The notes under the pieces are model-generated. The model did no database searches. It was not told the DNA's origin and saw only the letters and a list, made by a program, of their open reading frames with translations. Positions 47,002 to 56,565 of a stretch of DNA of 64,000 nt are shown here, one piece after another (the first letter of the stretch is position 1; every line of letters starts with the position of its first letter). Source of the stretch: F1-120-MAGs118 sp013360535 (lineage in GTDB: Bacteria; Planctomycetota; UBA1135; GCA-002686595); NCBI GenBank assembly GCA_026647215.1, contig JAPKHC010000010.1, positions 44,851-108,850 of the forward strand. Direction: 5' to 3'. Both the position numbers and the translations under genes were made by a program.

Positions 47002-48489
47002 TTGGATCCGGGCCCGCAACTGCGCTTCCCCTTGCCGGTCTGGCTGGTTCCGTTGCTCGCAGCGCTCGCCGCCGTCGCGTACCTGCTCGTCCGCACCGCC
47101 CCGCACGGGCCGGGACTCGACTTCGACGGCGCCCAGCACCTCGCTGCGGCCGCAAGCCTGCTCGAAGGCCGCGGCTGGAGAGGCGTCGACGACGAGCCCT
47201 ACGTCCTCTGGCCGCCGCTCTACTCCGGCCTGCTCGCCGGGTTCGCCCGGCTCGGTTTCGAGCTCGGCGACGCCGTGCGCGCGCTGCATTCGGTGAGCCT
47301 GCTCGCGGCGACGCTGCTCGCGGCGCGCCTCGCGTGGCGCATCGACAGGAGGCGCCACGCCGCCGCGCTCGCTTCCATCGCCGTCGCGTGGATCGGCCTG
47401 CCGGTCGCGGCGATGGCGTGGAGTGAGAGCGTGTTCCTCGCGCTCGTGTTCGCGACCCTGCTCGCGTGGGAGCGCTGGATGCGCAGGCACGGCACGCTCG
47501 ACCTCGCCCTGCTCGCGCTGTGCTGCGCGCTGACGATGCTCGAGCGCTACCTCGGCGTGTTCCTGCTCGCGCTGACGTGCCTCGCCCTGCTCGTGGAGCG
47601 CGACGGCACTCCGCTCGCGACGCGCCTGCGCCGCAGTTTCGCGCTCGGCCTCGCGGCCAGCTTGCCGATCGTGGGCTGGTTGTGGCGCAACTCGCTCGTC
47701 GCCACGGAACGCACCGCTCGCCGCGGCCCGCCGAGCGATTCGTGGCGCAAGGACGCGCTCGACCTGCTCGCGCAATTCGTGCCATGGGCCGACGGCGACG
47801 TGCCGCGCATCCTGTGGGCGTCGATCGCGAGCCTGCTCGTGCTCGCGGGCCTGACCCTCGCGCTGCGCGGCTCGTTGCCCCGCGCGGTGCGGCTTTTCGC
47901 GCTCTACCCGTTCGTGCACGGAGTCGGGCTCGTGTTGCTGCGTCACCTGGTCGAGTTCGACTCGATCGACGCGCGGCTGATGGCCCCGGCCCACGCGGTG
48001 GCGGCGTGGCTCGTGGCGCTGCTCCTCGCTCGCCTGCTGAACACGGGCCGCCCCCTTCCACAGCTCGCGAGCGCCACGTTCCTGCTCGCGACCGCGTACC
48101 TCGAGTTGCCACAGGCCGCAGCCGCGCTGCAGCGTGCTCGCGAGGACGGCATCGGCGTCTACGACGCGCCTCGCTGGACCTCCTCGGAATGTGCGGCCGC
48201 TCTGCGCACGACCGCTCCGGCCGGCATCGGCTACAGCAACGACCCGTGCGCGGTGTTCCTGCTCACCCGCCGCCGCGTGCGCGCCCTTCCGCTGCGTCCC
48301 AGCGGATTCCCGCGGACCTACCAGCGCTGGAGCGAAGCGCCGCCGCAGGAGCGCTGGATCGTGTGGTTCCGCCTGAACGAGCGCTCGAGACTCCCTCTGC
48401 CGGACGCGGGTCTCGCGTTGCCGATCGAGAAGGGCCCGAGCTTCGCCGACGCGGACATCTGGCTCCTGCGCCAGCGTGGGCTGCGCTAG
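47002..48489 (+). CDS. GT-C-like polytopic membrane protein, paralogue of 44247 gene
   Basis: A 495-residue protein if translated from TTG at 47002 (another in-frame TTG lies at 47032; no ATG fits). About 11 transmembrane helices. DFDGAQHLAAAASLLEGRG and VLWPPLYSGLLAG align with the corresponding loop of the 44247 product, and LERYLGVFLLALTCLALL matches LQRYLGV there. TAAGCT at 46988-46993 would start transcription close to the TTG, a possible leaderless start. Its TAG stop shares CTAG with the convergent gene's stop. Confidence 0.68.
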   Translation: MDPGPQLRFPLPVWLVPLLAALAAVAYLLVRTAPHGPGLDFDGAQHLAAAASLLEGRGWRGVDDEPYVLWPPLYSGLLAGFARLGFELGDAVRALHSVSLLAATLLAARLAWRIDRRRHAAALASIAVAWIGLPVAAMAWSESVFLALVFATLLAWERWMRRHGTLDLALLALCCALTMLERYLGVFLLALTCLALLVERDGTPLATRLRRSFALGLAASLPIVGWLWRNSLVATERTARRGPPSDSWRKDALDLLAQFVPWADGDVPRILWASIASLLVLAGLTLALRGSLPRAVRLFALYPFVHGVGLVLLRHLVEFDSIDARLMAPAHAVAAWLVALLLARLLNTGRPLPQLASATFLLATAYLELPQAAAALQRAREDGIGVYDAPRWTSSECAAALRTTAPAGIGYSNDPCAVFLLTRRRVRALPLRPSGFPRTYQRWSEAPPQERWIVWFRLNERSRLPLPDAGLALPIEKGPSFADADIWLLRQRGLR

Positions 48490-49046
48490 TAGAAGCGCGC
48501 CGAGAGCGCGAAGTGCAGTTCGTCGAGGCCGTCGTCCTGGCCGTGGAACCACAGGATCTCGGGCCCCATCGACGCGAACGGCGAGTACCACCAGTCGAGT
48601 CCGGCGCCGCCGTACAGGCCCCACTGGTCGTTGCCAGAGACGAGGTTGCTGTCCGAGCCCTCGTCGCCGCGCCACTCGAAGCCGCCGCGCAGGTGCACGC
48701 CCAGCGGCAGGTCGTGCAGCCGCGCGCGGGCCCGCACGCCGGTCAGGATCCGCAGGACCTCGAGCTCGTCCCTGTAGGTCTGGCCGGCGAGCTCGACGTC
48801 GTGTTGCGACCACAACGCGCCCAGTTCCCAGCTCACCACGATCGGATCGTCGTTGAAGTCGAAGCCGCCACCGATGCCGATGGCGGGTGCGGCCCCCTGA
48901 ATCGGGTCGTCCCCTCCGCGCGGGTCGACGATGGCGCCCGTGACTTCGAGCCATTCGCGCGGAGCGTCGGGAGCGGGAGCCGTGCAGGCGCAGGCGAGTG
49001 TCGCGAGGGACGCGGCTGCGAGAGCGAGTTGCGAGCGCGGGAACAT
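48486..49046 (-). CDS. Predicted lipoprotein, possible small beta-barrel
   Basis: A 186-residue protein with a lipoprotein-type signal (AAASLATLACAC), then a beta-rich region with alternating patterns (GIGGGFDFNDDPIVVSWELG, ARLHDLPLGVHLRGGFEW) ending in ALSARFY. A C-terminal aromatic residue is common in outer-membrane barrels. No named family recognised. Stop codon overlaps that of the convergent GT-C-like gene. Confidence 0.6.
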   Translation of the reverse strand: MFPRSQLALAAASLATLACACTAPAPDAPREWLEVTGAIVDPRGGDDPIQGAAPAIGIGGGFDFNDDPIVVSWELGALWSQHDVELAGQTYRDELEVLRILTGVRARARLHDLPLGVHLRGGFEWRGDEGSDSNLVSGNDQWGLYGGAGLDWWYSPFASMGPEILWFHGQDDGLDELHFALSARFY

Positions 49047-49078
49047 GGGCCGAATCCTACCAAGGCCCGCGAGGTCGC

Positions 49079-49900
49079 TCACGCCCGCGCGCGCGGGCCG
49101 AGGCGCCGCCGCAGCACGTACACGGTGTCGAGCTGGTCGTCGGGCAGGGTGCGCGGGCGCTCGATGTCGTACCCGAAGTCGTAGGCCGCGGCGAGCTCGA
49201 GCTCGGGCACCGAACGCACGAGCCGCAGGAACTGCCGGTGGTCGTAGGCCCTGAATTTCCAGCAGGTTTCGCTCGTTTTCACGACGCCGCGCTCGACCAC
49301 GCGCAGGCGCGAGCGCACGTCCTCGAGGCGCGTGCGCGGGTCCGCGGGCCAGCCTTGGATGTTGCAAGTGACCGCCGTGCCGCCGCGCCGGGCGACCCAG
49401 CGCTCGCGGGCGCGGCGTCGGTCCTCGTACTGCGTCAGGTGGATGCCGATCACGTACAGGCCACCGGGACGAAGCGCGCGCGCCACGAGCTTCAGGTTCG
49501 CGCGCGCGCTGCGTTCGTCGAGCAGGTACTTGAACGTGCAAACGAGGCAGTGCGCGAGGTCGTAGCGCTCCCCGGCCTCGAAGTCCTCCATGCGGGCCTG
49601 GAACAGCCGCGCCTTCAAGTGCGCCTCGGCGAGGCGCTCGCGGGCGAAAGCGAGCATCTGTGGCGACAGGTCGAAGCCCGTCACCGAGTGGCCACGGCGC
49701 GCGAGCTCCGCCACCAGCCGTCCCGAGCCACAGGCCGGCTCCAGCACGCGCAGCTTGCGGCGCAGGCCTGTCCCCGCTCCCTGCGCGTGCCGCTCGACCA
49801 GCGCCTCGAGGAATCCGGCCTCGCGCGCCTCGTCCCCCGCGAACACGATGTCGTAGTACAGCGGCGTGCGGTACCAGTCCTCCGCGGTGAAGCTCGCCAT
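49079..49900 (-). CDS. Class I SAM-dependent methyltransferase
   Basis: A 273-residue protein with motif I VLEPACGSGRLVAELARRGH, motif II GFDLSPQMLAFARE and post-motif RALRPGGLYVIGIHL. The sequence resembles small-molecule or protein methyltransferases of type 25/11; substrate unknown. It follows the 116-residue hypothetical gene by six bases, so the two are likely cotranscribed. Confidence 0.85.
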   Translation of the reverse strand: MASFTAEDWYRTPLYYDIVFAGDEAREAGFLEALVERHAQGAGTGLRRKLRVLEPACGSGRLVAELARRGHSVTGFDLSPQMLAFARERLAEAHLKARLFQARMEDFEAGERYDLAHCLVCTFKYLLDERSARANLKLVARALRPGGLYVIGIHLTQYEDRRRARERWVARRGGTAVTCNIQGWPADPRTRLEDVRSRLRVVERGVVKTSETCWKFRAYDHRQFLRLVRSVPELELAAAYDFGYDIERPRTLPDDQLDTVYVLRRRLGPRARA

Positions 49901-49906
49901 GGCGGC

Positions 49907-50257
49907 TCAGGACTGCTCGAACGGCTGTCCCGCGAGGTGGATGCGCGGCGTCTGGCGCAGCTCGTAGCGCTGCTGCAGCATCGAGGCGAACACGCTCATC
50001 AGCGGCTCGCACTCCGACTCCTCGCGCCCCACGCCGCGGATGTGCGCGAGCTCGCGGAACTCGCCGAGCAGCCCCAGCTGCGCGATCGCTCCGTCGTACA
50101 CGCCGATGGCGACGCAGTACGGCTGGCCGGCGCCGTGGGTGTGGTAGTTGAGCACGAGCTGCTCCTGCGCCGCGACGGCGTTGCGCAGGAGCACCCCGTA
50201 GCGCGGGTGCGACTCGATCTTGTCGATCACGATGCCGAAGAACTCGACGACGTCCAT
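49907..50257 (-). CDS. Conserved-looking hypothetical protein
   Basis: A 116-residue protein, MDVVEFFGIVIDKIESHPRY, with no signal or transmembrane segment. It is mixed alpha/beta and contains YHTHGAGQPYCVAIGVYDG. ATG at 50257 is favoured over one seven codons upstream, which lies beside the terminator hairpin. No family recognised. Tightly linked to the methyltransferase gene. Confidence 0.6.
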   Translation of the reverse strand: MDVVEFFGIVIDKIESHPRYGVLLRNAVAAQEQLVLNYHTHGAGQPYCVAIGVYDGAIAQLGLLGEFRELAHIRGVGREESECEPLMSVFASMLQQRYELRQTPRIHLAGQPFEQS

Positions 50258-50277
50258 GAGCCGCGCATTCAAGCACA

Positions 50278-50313
50278 CCGGGCCGCCGGAGGAGAAGCCC
50301 TCCGACGGCCCGG
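50278..50313 (-). terminator. Terminator after the protease gene
   Basis: 15-bp arms CCGGGCCGCCGGAGG/CCTCCGACGGCCCGG with one mismatch, 20 bp past the protease stop. Same GGGCCG...CGGCCC style as hairpins near 58735 and 63721. Confidence 0.6.
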
Positions 50314-50332
50314 CGAGCCATCCACGACGTCC

Positions 50333-52678
50333 TCAGGGCACGAAAATCACCTGCAGCGCATCGGAAAGGTCGTACAGGGCGCCGTCGCGGAACCAGCACT
50401 GGAAGTTCCACAGGTCCCCCGCCACGATCGCCCCGGCGGACGGCAGCGCATTGAAGTTCAGCGCGAGGTCGAGCGTCGTGCCCGCACCCGACTGGACCAG
50501 CGGCAGGCGCGCCGCCGGTGTACCGACGCAGCGCGTGCCGTTGCCGAACGGCGTCGAGGCGCGCGCGCGCGAGTAGAAGAACAGGCCCGACTTCTGCGGC
50601 GGGATCTGGCTCGCGTGCAGGGCGAAGTTGTTGGCGGCGAGGCTCGTCGAGCCCGTCGCCGTCAGCACCGAGCCCAGCGCGCCGCTCTGGCAGTAGCGCA
50701 CGACCCAGTCGCAGCCCGTGCGCACGACGCGGAAAGCGTCCAGTCCGGCCTCGACGATCGACTGCGTGCCCGAGTCGTTGGCGGTGAAGCGCAGGCGCGT
50801 CGCCGCACCCGGCACCACGCCTGCGGCGGCGAGGCTCGCGGCCGTGATCTCGTGCGAGACCCACGCGCTCGAGCTCGTGGTGTGCGTCGCCACGACGGTC
50901 CACGGGCCGCTCGTGCCGTTGGTGCTCGCTTCCACGAGCAACCGGTCGGTCCCGTCCGCCACCGTCAGGTTCAGGTAGTACGCGTAACGGAACGCGACGT
51001 TGCCGCCCGAGAGGTCGAGCGCCGGCGAGAGCAGCGTCACCGAGCCGTTGTCGACGTCGGTGTTGCCGAGTGCATTCTGCGTCAGCCAGCACGAACCCGA
51101 GCCATCGCCGTCCGTCGCCGGATCGTAGGCCCAGCTGGGATCGTTGACCGGCACACCACGCTCCCACAGGCCCGCCGTCGCTCCGCTGAACGACGTCGTC
51201 CAACCCGTGTCGACCTCGAAGCTCTCCGAGCGCACCAGCGCCTCGACGCCGCCCGAGACCGTCGCCGTGTGGAAGTTCGCCGGCGCACCCGGCGGATTCG
51301 TCACCGCTCCGCAGCTCACCGACTGCGCGCTGATGTAGTACTGCGGCAGGTCGCCACACTGCGGCGCGGGCAGCGTGCCGGAGTAGAGCGAATTCGCGCC
51401 GGCCGTCATCGCCACCGCAGTGAACGCGCCACCGCCGTAGCGGTAGTGCAGCGTCGGCGAGCCCGCGACGATGCTCCCCGTCGCCTGGATCTGCACCTGC
51501 GCAGGAACGCCGACCGCCATCGAGCTCGGCAGCGTGCCGACGACCGTGAAGCCGCTCGCGCACACGCCCGCCGGAGCCGCGAGCGCGGCCTGCAGGCCCG
51601 CGTGGATCGAGGCGGTGCCCGCGTTCGAACCGCCCGTCGACGTGCAGCCGCCGTGCGTGTGGATGCCGATCGCGTTGCCCGTCGGCTCGTGGATCACGGG
51701 CGAGCCGCTGTTGCCGCCGGTCGTGTCGGCGGTGTAGCGCAAGGTGGTCGCGGAGAACTGCGCCCACGGCCCGGTGTGCGTCTCCTGCACCTGATTCCAC
51801 TGCGCCGGCGAGCTGCGCGTGCCGTACCCGGTGATGCGGATGTCGTGCGCCGCGTTGAAGGTCGGCGGCGCGACGAGCGTGAAGCGCGCGCCGTAGGCCT
51901 GGAAAGGCGTCAGCCCCGTGTTGGAGTTGGGGAACACGCCGAAATAGCCCCAGTCGTTGCCGACACCTTGCCCGCCGTTGGTCTGCACGTTGGCGGTGTC
52001 GATCGCGTACTGGTGTTCCGGCGGCGGATGCTGCAGCGCGCCCGAACCGGTCGAGAGCGGCACGTTGAACTGCAGCGTCTGCAGGCTCGTTCCTGTGCAG
52101 TGGCCGGCGGTGAGCATGCACGAGTTGCAGTCGTCGATGATCCAGCCGGTGCAGCCGACCGGCACGAGCCGGCCCGCGCGGTTGTCGCTCGACAGCACGC
52201 GGTCGTCGGTCGGGCCGCAGATCGACTCTGGCGCGCCGGAGAGGTCGGTGTGGACCGCGGCGAGCACGACGCGGTTGGTGCCCGTTCCCGGGCGCGCCAC
52301 GATCTCGACCAGCACGTCTCCGCCGTTGAAGTAGGCCGACGTGTTGCGCCACTGCGCGAGTTCGACCGCGTCGAGCTCCTGCACGGCGCCGTCGAGCAGC
52401 GACGTGATGCGCAGGATCGAGCCCGTGCCCTCGAAGGCGGAACCGGAAAGCTCGACCGCGGCGAACTCGAGGCGCAGCCACGCGGCTCCCTCGACGGAAA
52501 CCGGCAGCGACACCAGCACCTGCGGCCGGGTGCCTTCGTTGGAGACCGGACCGCTGTCGAGCGCGAGGTCGAGGCGCAGGCTGTGCAGCGGGTCCTGCGC
52601 GAGGAGCGCGGGGGCGAGGAGCGAAGCCGCGAGGGCGATCTGCGTGGGCAGGCGAAGCAGCAAGGTGCGAATCTCCAA
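50333..52678 (-). CDS. Secreted trypsin-like serine protease
   Basis: A 781-residue exported protease if begun at TTG 52678, which directly precedes the signal peptide (LPTQIALAASLLAPALLAQ). No ATG fits: the only upstream one, at 52807, lies before a likely -10 element. Catalytic residues are His193 (MLTAGHC), Asp242 (GNDWGYF) and Ser324 (TGGNSGSPV). Further regions are beta-rich, and the last 130 residues resemble the C-terminal module of the P-domain proteins at 56727 and 58808 (PQKSGLFFYS, ending QVIFVP). Acts outside the cytoplasm; target unknown. Confidence 0.85.
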   Translation of the reverse strand: MEIRTLLLRLPTQIALAASLLAPALLAQDPLHSLRLDLALDSGPVSNEGTRPQVLVSLPVSVEGAAWLRLEFAAVELSGSAFEGTGSILRITSLLDGAVQELDAVELAQWRNTSAYFNGGDVLVEIVARPGTGTNRVVLAAVHTDLSGAPESICGPTDDRVLSSDNRAGRLVPVGCTGWIIDDCNSCMLTAGHCTGTSLQTLQFNVPLSTGSGALQHPPPEHQYAIDTANVQTNGGQGVGNDWGYFGVFPNSNTGLTPFQAYGARFTLVAPPTFNAAHDIRITGYGTRSSPAQWNQVQETHTGPWAQFSATTLRYTADTTGGNSGSPVIHEPTGNAIGIHTHGGCTSTGGSNAGTASIHAGLQAALAAPAGVCASGFTVVGTLPSSMAVGVPAQVQIQATGSIVAGSPTLHYRYGGGAFTAVAMTAGANSLYSGTLPAPQCGDLPQYYISAQSVSCGAVTNPPGAPANFHTATVSGGVEALVRSESFEVDTGWTTSFSGATAGLWERGVPVNDPSWAYDPATDGDGSGSCWLTQNALGNTDVDNGSVTLLSPALDLSGGNVAFRYAYYLNLTVADGTDRLLVEASTNGTSGPWTVVATHTTSSSAWVSHEITAASLAAAGVVPGAATRLRFTANDSGTQSIVEAGLDAFRVVRTGCDWVVRYCQSGALGSVLTATGSTSLAANNFALHASQIPPQKSGLFFYSRARASTPFGNGTRCVGTPAARLPLVQSGAGTTLDLALNFNALPSAGAIVAGDLWNFQCWFRDGALYDLSDALQVIFVP

Positions 52679-52883
52679 CCGGAGGGAGCGAGAGGAACCG
52701 GAGACGGCGTGAACCGACTGGAGTCGAGCGTAGCGGATGCTCGCCCAGCCGCCAGAGCGTGCCGGTCGCGCTCCCCACGAAACGCGCGAAGCCCGCTCCG
52801 CTTGCAACGGAACGGGCTTGCGCCACGTGGATCCACGGCGAGGCGACTCGAGCCGGCGAACCGACCGGAGCCGCGCGCGGGAC

Positions 52884-53222
<339 letters not shown>

Positions 53223-53325
53223 GGGGCTCTTGTCCTTTCGAGTGAAGGCGAGGATTGTCCACAAACCCGCGCCGCGGTAAAGACCTGCGGGGCGCCAAAT
53301 TTTTTCGCCCGCGCGCGCGCCCACC

Positions 53326-54657
53326 TTGTCCAGCCTCCCCCAACCGACCGAGCCGCTCGACGCGCGCCGCATCCTGCGCCTGTGGTGGCCACTCGCCGCG
53401 AGCTGGCTCCTGATGGGTGCCGAGCTGCCGCTCTTCACGGCGTTCGTCGCGCGCATGCCCGATCCGGAGCCGAACCTCGGCGCCTGGGGAGCGCTCGTCT
53501 TCCCGATCGCGCTGGCGATCGAGTCGCCGATCATCATGTTGCTCGCGGCTTCGACGGCGCTGTGCGCGGATTGGCCGAGCTACGCACGAGTGCGACGTTT
53601 CATGGTGGTCGCGGGCGCGGCCCTGACGGCCCTGCACGCCCTGGTGGCCTTCACGCCGCTGTTCGACCTGTTGGCACGCGACATCATCGGCGCGCCGGAG
53701 GCCGTGATCGAGCCGGGGCGCACCGGGTTCCAGTTGATGCTGCCGTGGACCTGGTCGATCGCCTACCGCCGCTTCCAGCAGGGCGTGCTGATCCGCTTCG
53801 AGGCCTCGGGCGCGGTGTCGGTCGGCACGCTGATCCGGCTCGCGGCGAACCTGGGCGTCCTCGGGCTGGGCTGGTGGTGGGGTGGCGCGAGCGGCATCGC
53901 GGTCGGAGCCTGCGCCGTGTCCGCGGGGGTGATGTCGGAGGCGCTGTTCGTCGGCCTGCGCGTGCAGCCGATCCTGCGCGAGCGCCTGCGGCCGGCTGCG
54001 GTGAAATCCGAATTGACGGGCGCGGCCTTCGCGCGCTTCTACCTGCCGCTCGCGCTCACTCCGCTCGTCACGCTGATCGGCCAGCCGATCGGCGCGGCGG
54101 CGATGTCGCGCATGAGCGAGCCGCTCGAGTCGCTCGCGACCTGGCCCGCCTACCACGGCATCGTGTTCCTGACGCGCTCGATCGGGCTCGCGTTCAACGA
54201 GGTCGTCGTGGCGCTGATCGTGCTCCCCGGCGCGGTGCTCGCGCTGCGGCGCTTCGCGTGGCGCACCGCACTGGCGACGTCGGGCGTGCTCGCGCTGATC
54301 GCGTGGACACCGCTCTCGCAGGCGTGGTTCGTGGGCTGGAGCCACCTCTCGCCGGAGCTCGCGCGCCTCGGTGCGCAGTCGATGGCCTTCGCGCTCGCGT
54401 TGCCGGCCCTGAACGCGCTGCAGAGCTACTACCAGGGTGCGCTCGTGCGCGAGCGCCGCACGCGCGCGGTGACGGAATCCGTCGTGCTGTCGCTTGCGCT
54501 CACGACCCTCGGACTGTGGCTCGCGGTGGAGTTCACCGACTGGCCGGGACTTGCGGCGGCGGCGGCGATGCTCTCGCTCGGCAACCTCGCGCAGACGCTG
54601 TGGCTCGCGTGGCGCGCGCGCGCTTCGCTCGAACGGCTCGCGAGCGCGGCGCGCTGA
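53326..54657 (+). CDS. Polytopic transporter, ANKH/MATE-like
   Basis: A 443-residue protein with about 12 helices. Segments LWWPLAASWLLMGAELPLFT, PIIMLLAASTALCADWPSY and AYRRFQQGVLIRFEASGAVS resemble bacterial homologues of the progressive ankylosis (ANKH) family in the MOP superfamily. Transported substrate unknown. Begins with TTG at 53326 (no ATG available near the conserved N-terminus). Confidence 0.68.
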   Translation: MSSLPQPTEPLDARRILRLWWPLAASWLLMGAELPLFTAFVARMPDPEPNLGAWGALVFPIALAIESPIIMLLAASTALCADWPSYARVRRFMVVAGAALTALHALVAFTPLFDLLARDIIGAPEAVIEPGRTGFQLMLPWTWSIAYRRFQQGVLIRFEASGAVSVGTLIRLAANLGVLGLGWWWGGASGIAVGACAVSAGVMSEALFVGLRVQPILRERLRPAAVKSELTGAAFARFYLPLALTPLVTLIGQPIGAAAMSRMSEPLESLATWPAYHGIVFLTRSIGLAFNEVVVALIVLPGAVLALRRFAWRTALATSGVLALIAWTPLSQAWFVGWSHLSPELARLGAQSMAFALALPALNALQSYYQGALVRERRTRAVTESVVLSLALTTLGLWLAVEFTDWPGLAAAAAMLSLGNLAQTLWLAWRARASLERLASAAR

Positions 54658-54667
54658 CCGAGAGCGC

Positions 54668-55087
54668 TCAGGCGCGCGGCTCGACCCAGCTCTCGCCGTT
54701 GCTGACGTCGGTCGAATACTCGACGGCGGTCCAGAAGGCCATCGACACTGGCAGGAACACGTAGCTGAAGGCCAGCACGAGCAGCGTGCCGACGGTGAGC
54801 GCCACCGGCAGGCTCCAGTCGGTGAGCAGGAACATGCCGACGGCGAGCAGCGCCGCGAAGATCTCGGTCACCGCCGCGCAGAAGTACATCGCGCCGGTCT
54901 GCGAGCCGCTCTCGCGCCGAAAGCGCAGCGCACAGCTCGAGCAGGACTCGTGGAGGCGCGCGAAGCCGCGGAACAACCGGCCCTCGCCGCACTGCGGACA
55001 GCGCTTTCGCAGCGCGCGCTTGAAGTACAGCGGCTTGTCGGGTTCGAGCGGCATGCGGTGCGCGATTCTCGCAAGCGCGCGCGCCAT
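54668..55087 (-). CDS. DUF983 membrane protein
   Basis: A 139-residue protein with two CxxC pairs (30/33 in CPQCGEGRLFRGFARLHESC, and 49/52), the zinc-ribbon signature of DUF983, then two transmembrane helices (TEIFAALLAVGMFLLTDW; VALTVGTLLVLAFSYVFLPV). Family function is unknown. Lies 27 bp after the metallopeptidase-like gene, probably cotranscribed. ATG at 55087 used; another at codon 12 is possible. Confidence 0.82.
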   Translation of the reverse strand: MARALARIAHRMPLEPDKPLYFKRALRKRCPQCGEGRLFRGFARLHESCSSCALRFRRESGSQTGAMYFCAAVTEIFAALLAVGMFLLTDWSLPVALTVGTLLVLAFSYVFLPVSMAFWTAVEYSTDVSNGESWVEPRA

Positions 55088-55114
55088 GCGCCAATGCGCC
55101 CTTTGGCCCCGGCC

Positions 55115-56320
55115 TCAGCGTTTCGCCGTGGGCGCGTGCCCACCGGCCCTGACCCACGCCTGCCAGGCTTCGTCGAGCTCCGCCGGACTCCAGCCCCACA
55201 GCTCGCGCAGGAGCTTGCGCTGCAGGCCCGGCAGGTCCTCGCCCGTCGGCGTGCCGTTCGCGTCGAGCTGGCCCTTGATGCCGGCCAGGAAGCGCGCGTA
55301 CTTCTCGGGATGCGCCTCGAGCAGGAAACGCGTGATCGACCACGCGGCGACGGAGCCGCTCTGGCCGAGCTCGGAGAAGTCCTTGGCCCCCATCAGCTCC
55401 GCGAGGCGCGGCGCCTTGCCCGACTGCACGAGCTTGGTCGCCGCCGCGCCGAAATCCGCCGGAAAACGCGTGTCGCGCAGCGAGCCCTCCTCGCCTTCGG
55501 TCGTGCGCGACTGCGGGTCGATCTCCTTCTCCATCGCCTCCGCCAGCCCCTCGTCGATCCACACCGGCGGGTCGTAGGAGAAGTGCTTGTAGGCGCACAG
55601 GAACGTGTGGCTCAGGTTGTGGACGACGTGCGGCCACAGCCCGCGGTCGTCCTTCAGGTCCGCGTCCTCCACGGGCACGCTGACGAGCAGCTTGTGCAAG
55701 CCGGGGAAGTGCCAGCGGAACGAGTCGTTGACGGCGACGCCGGAGAACGAGGTCGTGTAGCGGCGGTGGTTGTCGCGCGAGACGTGCAGCACGACCTCGA
55801 ACTTGTCCTTTTCGCCGAGGAACTTGCCCGCGCCCATGTACGGCGCCTCGATGTCGCGCTCCGCCGGAAAGTCCGCATCCTTCACGCCGAGCAGCGCCTG
55901 GAAGCGCGCGTAGAACTCCTCGCCCTTCATCGCCTGCAGGTGCAGGCGCAGGAACGGATCGAGCTTCTTCGGCTTCGTCGGCACGTCCGGCAACACCGCA
56001 CGCAGCCGAGTGAGCTCCGCCTCGACACGCTCGCGATCCTTCTGGTCGATGCCGGAATCGCCGAGCGCGCTCGCCCAGCGCAGGTGCGCCGTCTCGAGGA
56101 ACAGCCAGCGCGCCACCGGCAGCGTGCGCTCGAGCTCCGCACTGTCCTTGTCGCCGATCGAGAGCGGCCCGTGCGTGAGCACGCCCGCCGCCTTCATCAG
56201 CGCCGGATCCTCATGGCAGTAGGGACACTTCGCTTCCGCCTTCTCCCCCTTCTGCGCCCCAAAGCCCACCACGATCGCCACCACGACCGACAGCCCCACC
56301 CACACGCCGCTCCGCCCCAT
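55115..56320 (-). CDS. Metallopeptidase-like exported protein with HNLSH in place of HExxH
   Basis: A 401-residue protein with an N-terminal membrane anchor or signal (VWVGLSVVVAIVVGFGA), a CPYCHED motif (Cys32/Cys35), and a gluzincin-like layout: VVHNLSHTFL (234-238) followed by PVWIDEGLAEAME (third-ligand-type Glu257). In active gluzincins the first motif is HExxH; here Glu is replaced by Asn235, so hydrolysis is doubtful. Similar proteins resemble DUF1570-type peptidases. It could be a binding protein. Confidence 0.65.
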   Translation of the reverse strand: MGRSGVWVGLSVVVAIVVGFGAQKGEKAEAKCPYCHEDPALMKAAGVLTHGPLSIGDKDSAELERTLPVARWLFLETAHLRWASALGDSGIDQKDRERVEAELTRLRAVLPDVPTKPKKLDPFLRLHLQAMKGEEFYARFQALLGVKDADFPAERDIEAPYMGAGKFLGEKDKFEVVLHVSRDNHRRYTTSFSGVAVNDSFRWHFPGLHKLLVSVPVEDADLKDDRGLWPHVVHNLSHTFLCAYKHFSYDPPVWIDEGLAEAMEKEIDPQSRTTEGEEGSLRDTRFPADFGAAATKLVQSGKAPRLAELMGAKDFSELGQSGSVAAWSITRFLLEAHPEKYARFLAGIKGQLDANGTPTGEDLPGLQRKLLRELWGWSPAELDEAWQAWVRAGGHAPTAKR

Positions 56321-56372
56321 GCCCCCAAGCTACACCCTGCGCCGACCCGCTGTGCGATCCGACCACCCAACA

Positions 56373-56410
56373 GATCCGGCCGGCCCCCCGCGAGGAAGAC
56401 CGGCCGGATC
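56373..56410 (-). terminator. Hairpin after orphan gene end
   Basis: Perfect 11-bp arms GATCCGGCCGG/CCGGCCGGATC with a 16-base loop, 33 bp beyond the stop of the orphan 3' fragment. Probably the terminator of the lost gene. Confidence 0.5.
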
Positions 56411-56442
56411 GCTGTCGCGGGAGCCAGCGGCCCCCTCGAAAA

Positions 56443-56511
56443 TCACGGGACGTACGTCAGCTCAATCGCGTTCGAGAGGTTCGTCGACTTGCCAGCCGGC
56501 GGGTCGCGGAA
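56443..56511 (-). pseudogene. Orphan 3' end of a P-domain-family gene
   Basis: Reading FRDPPAGKSTNLSNAIELTY then VP and stop, the fragment matches the last 22 residues of the genes at 56727 and 58808. Upstream of the Phe codon all similarity ends and palindromic sequence begins. The break falls at the same codon as in the fragment at 63809. Confidence 0.8.
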
Positions 56512-56522
56512 GGAAAGCCTGT

Positions 56523-56565
56523 CTTTTTCTGGCCGCTGTCTTGCTTCTCCTGCGGCCAGAAAAAG
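56523..56565. repeat. Inverted repeat, 14-bp perfect arms
   Basis: CTTTTTCTGGCCGC and GCGGCCAGAAAAAG flank a 15-base loop. Starts 11 bp past the break in the orphan gene end. Confidence 0.7.
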
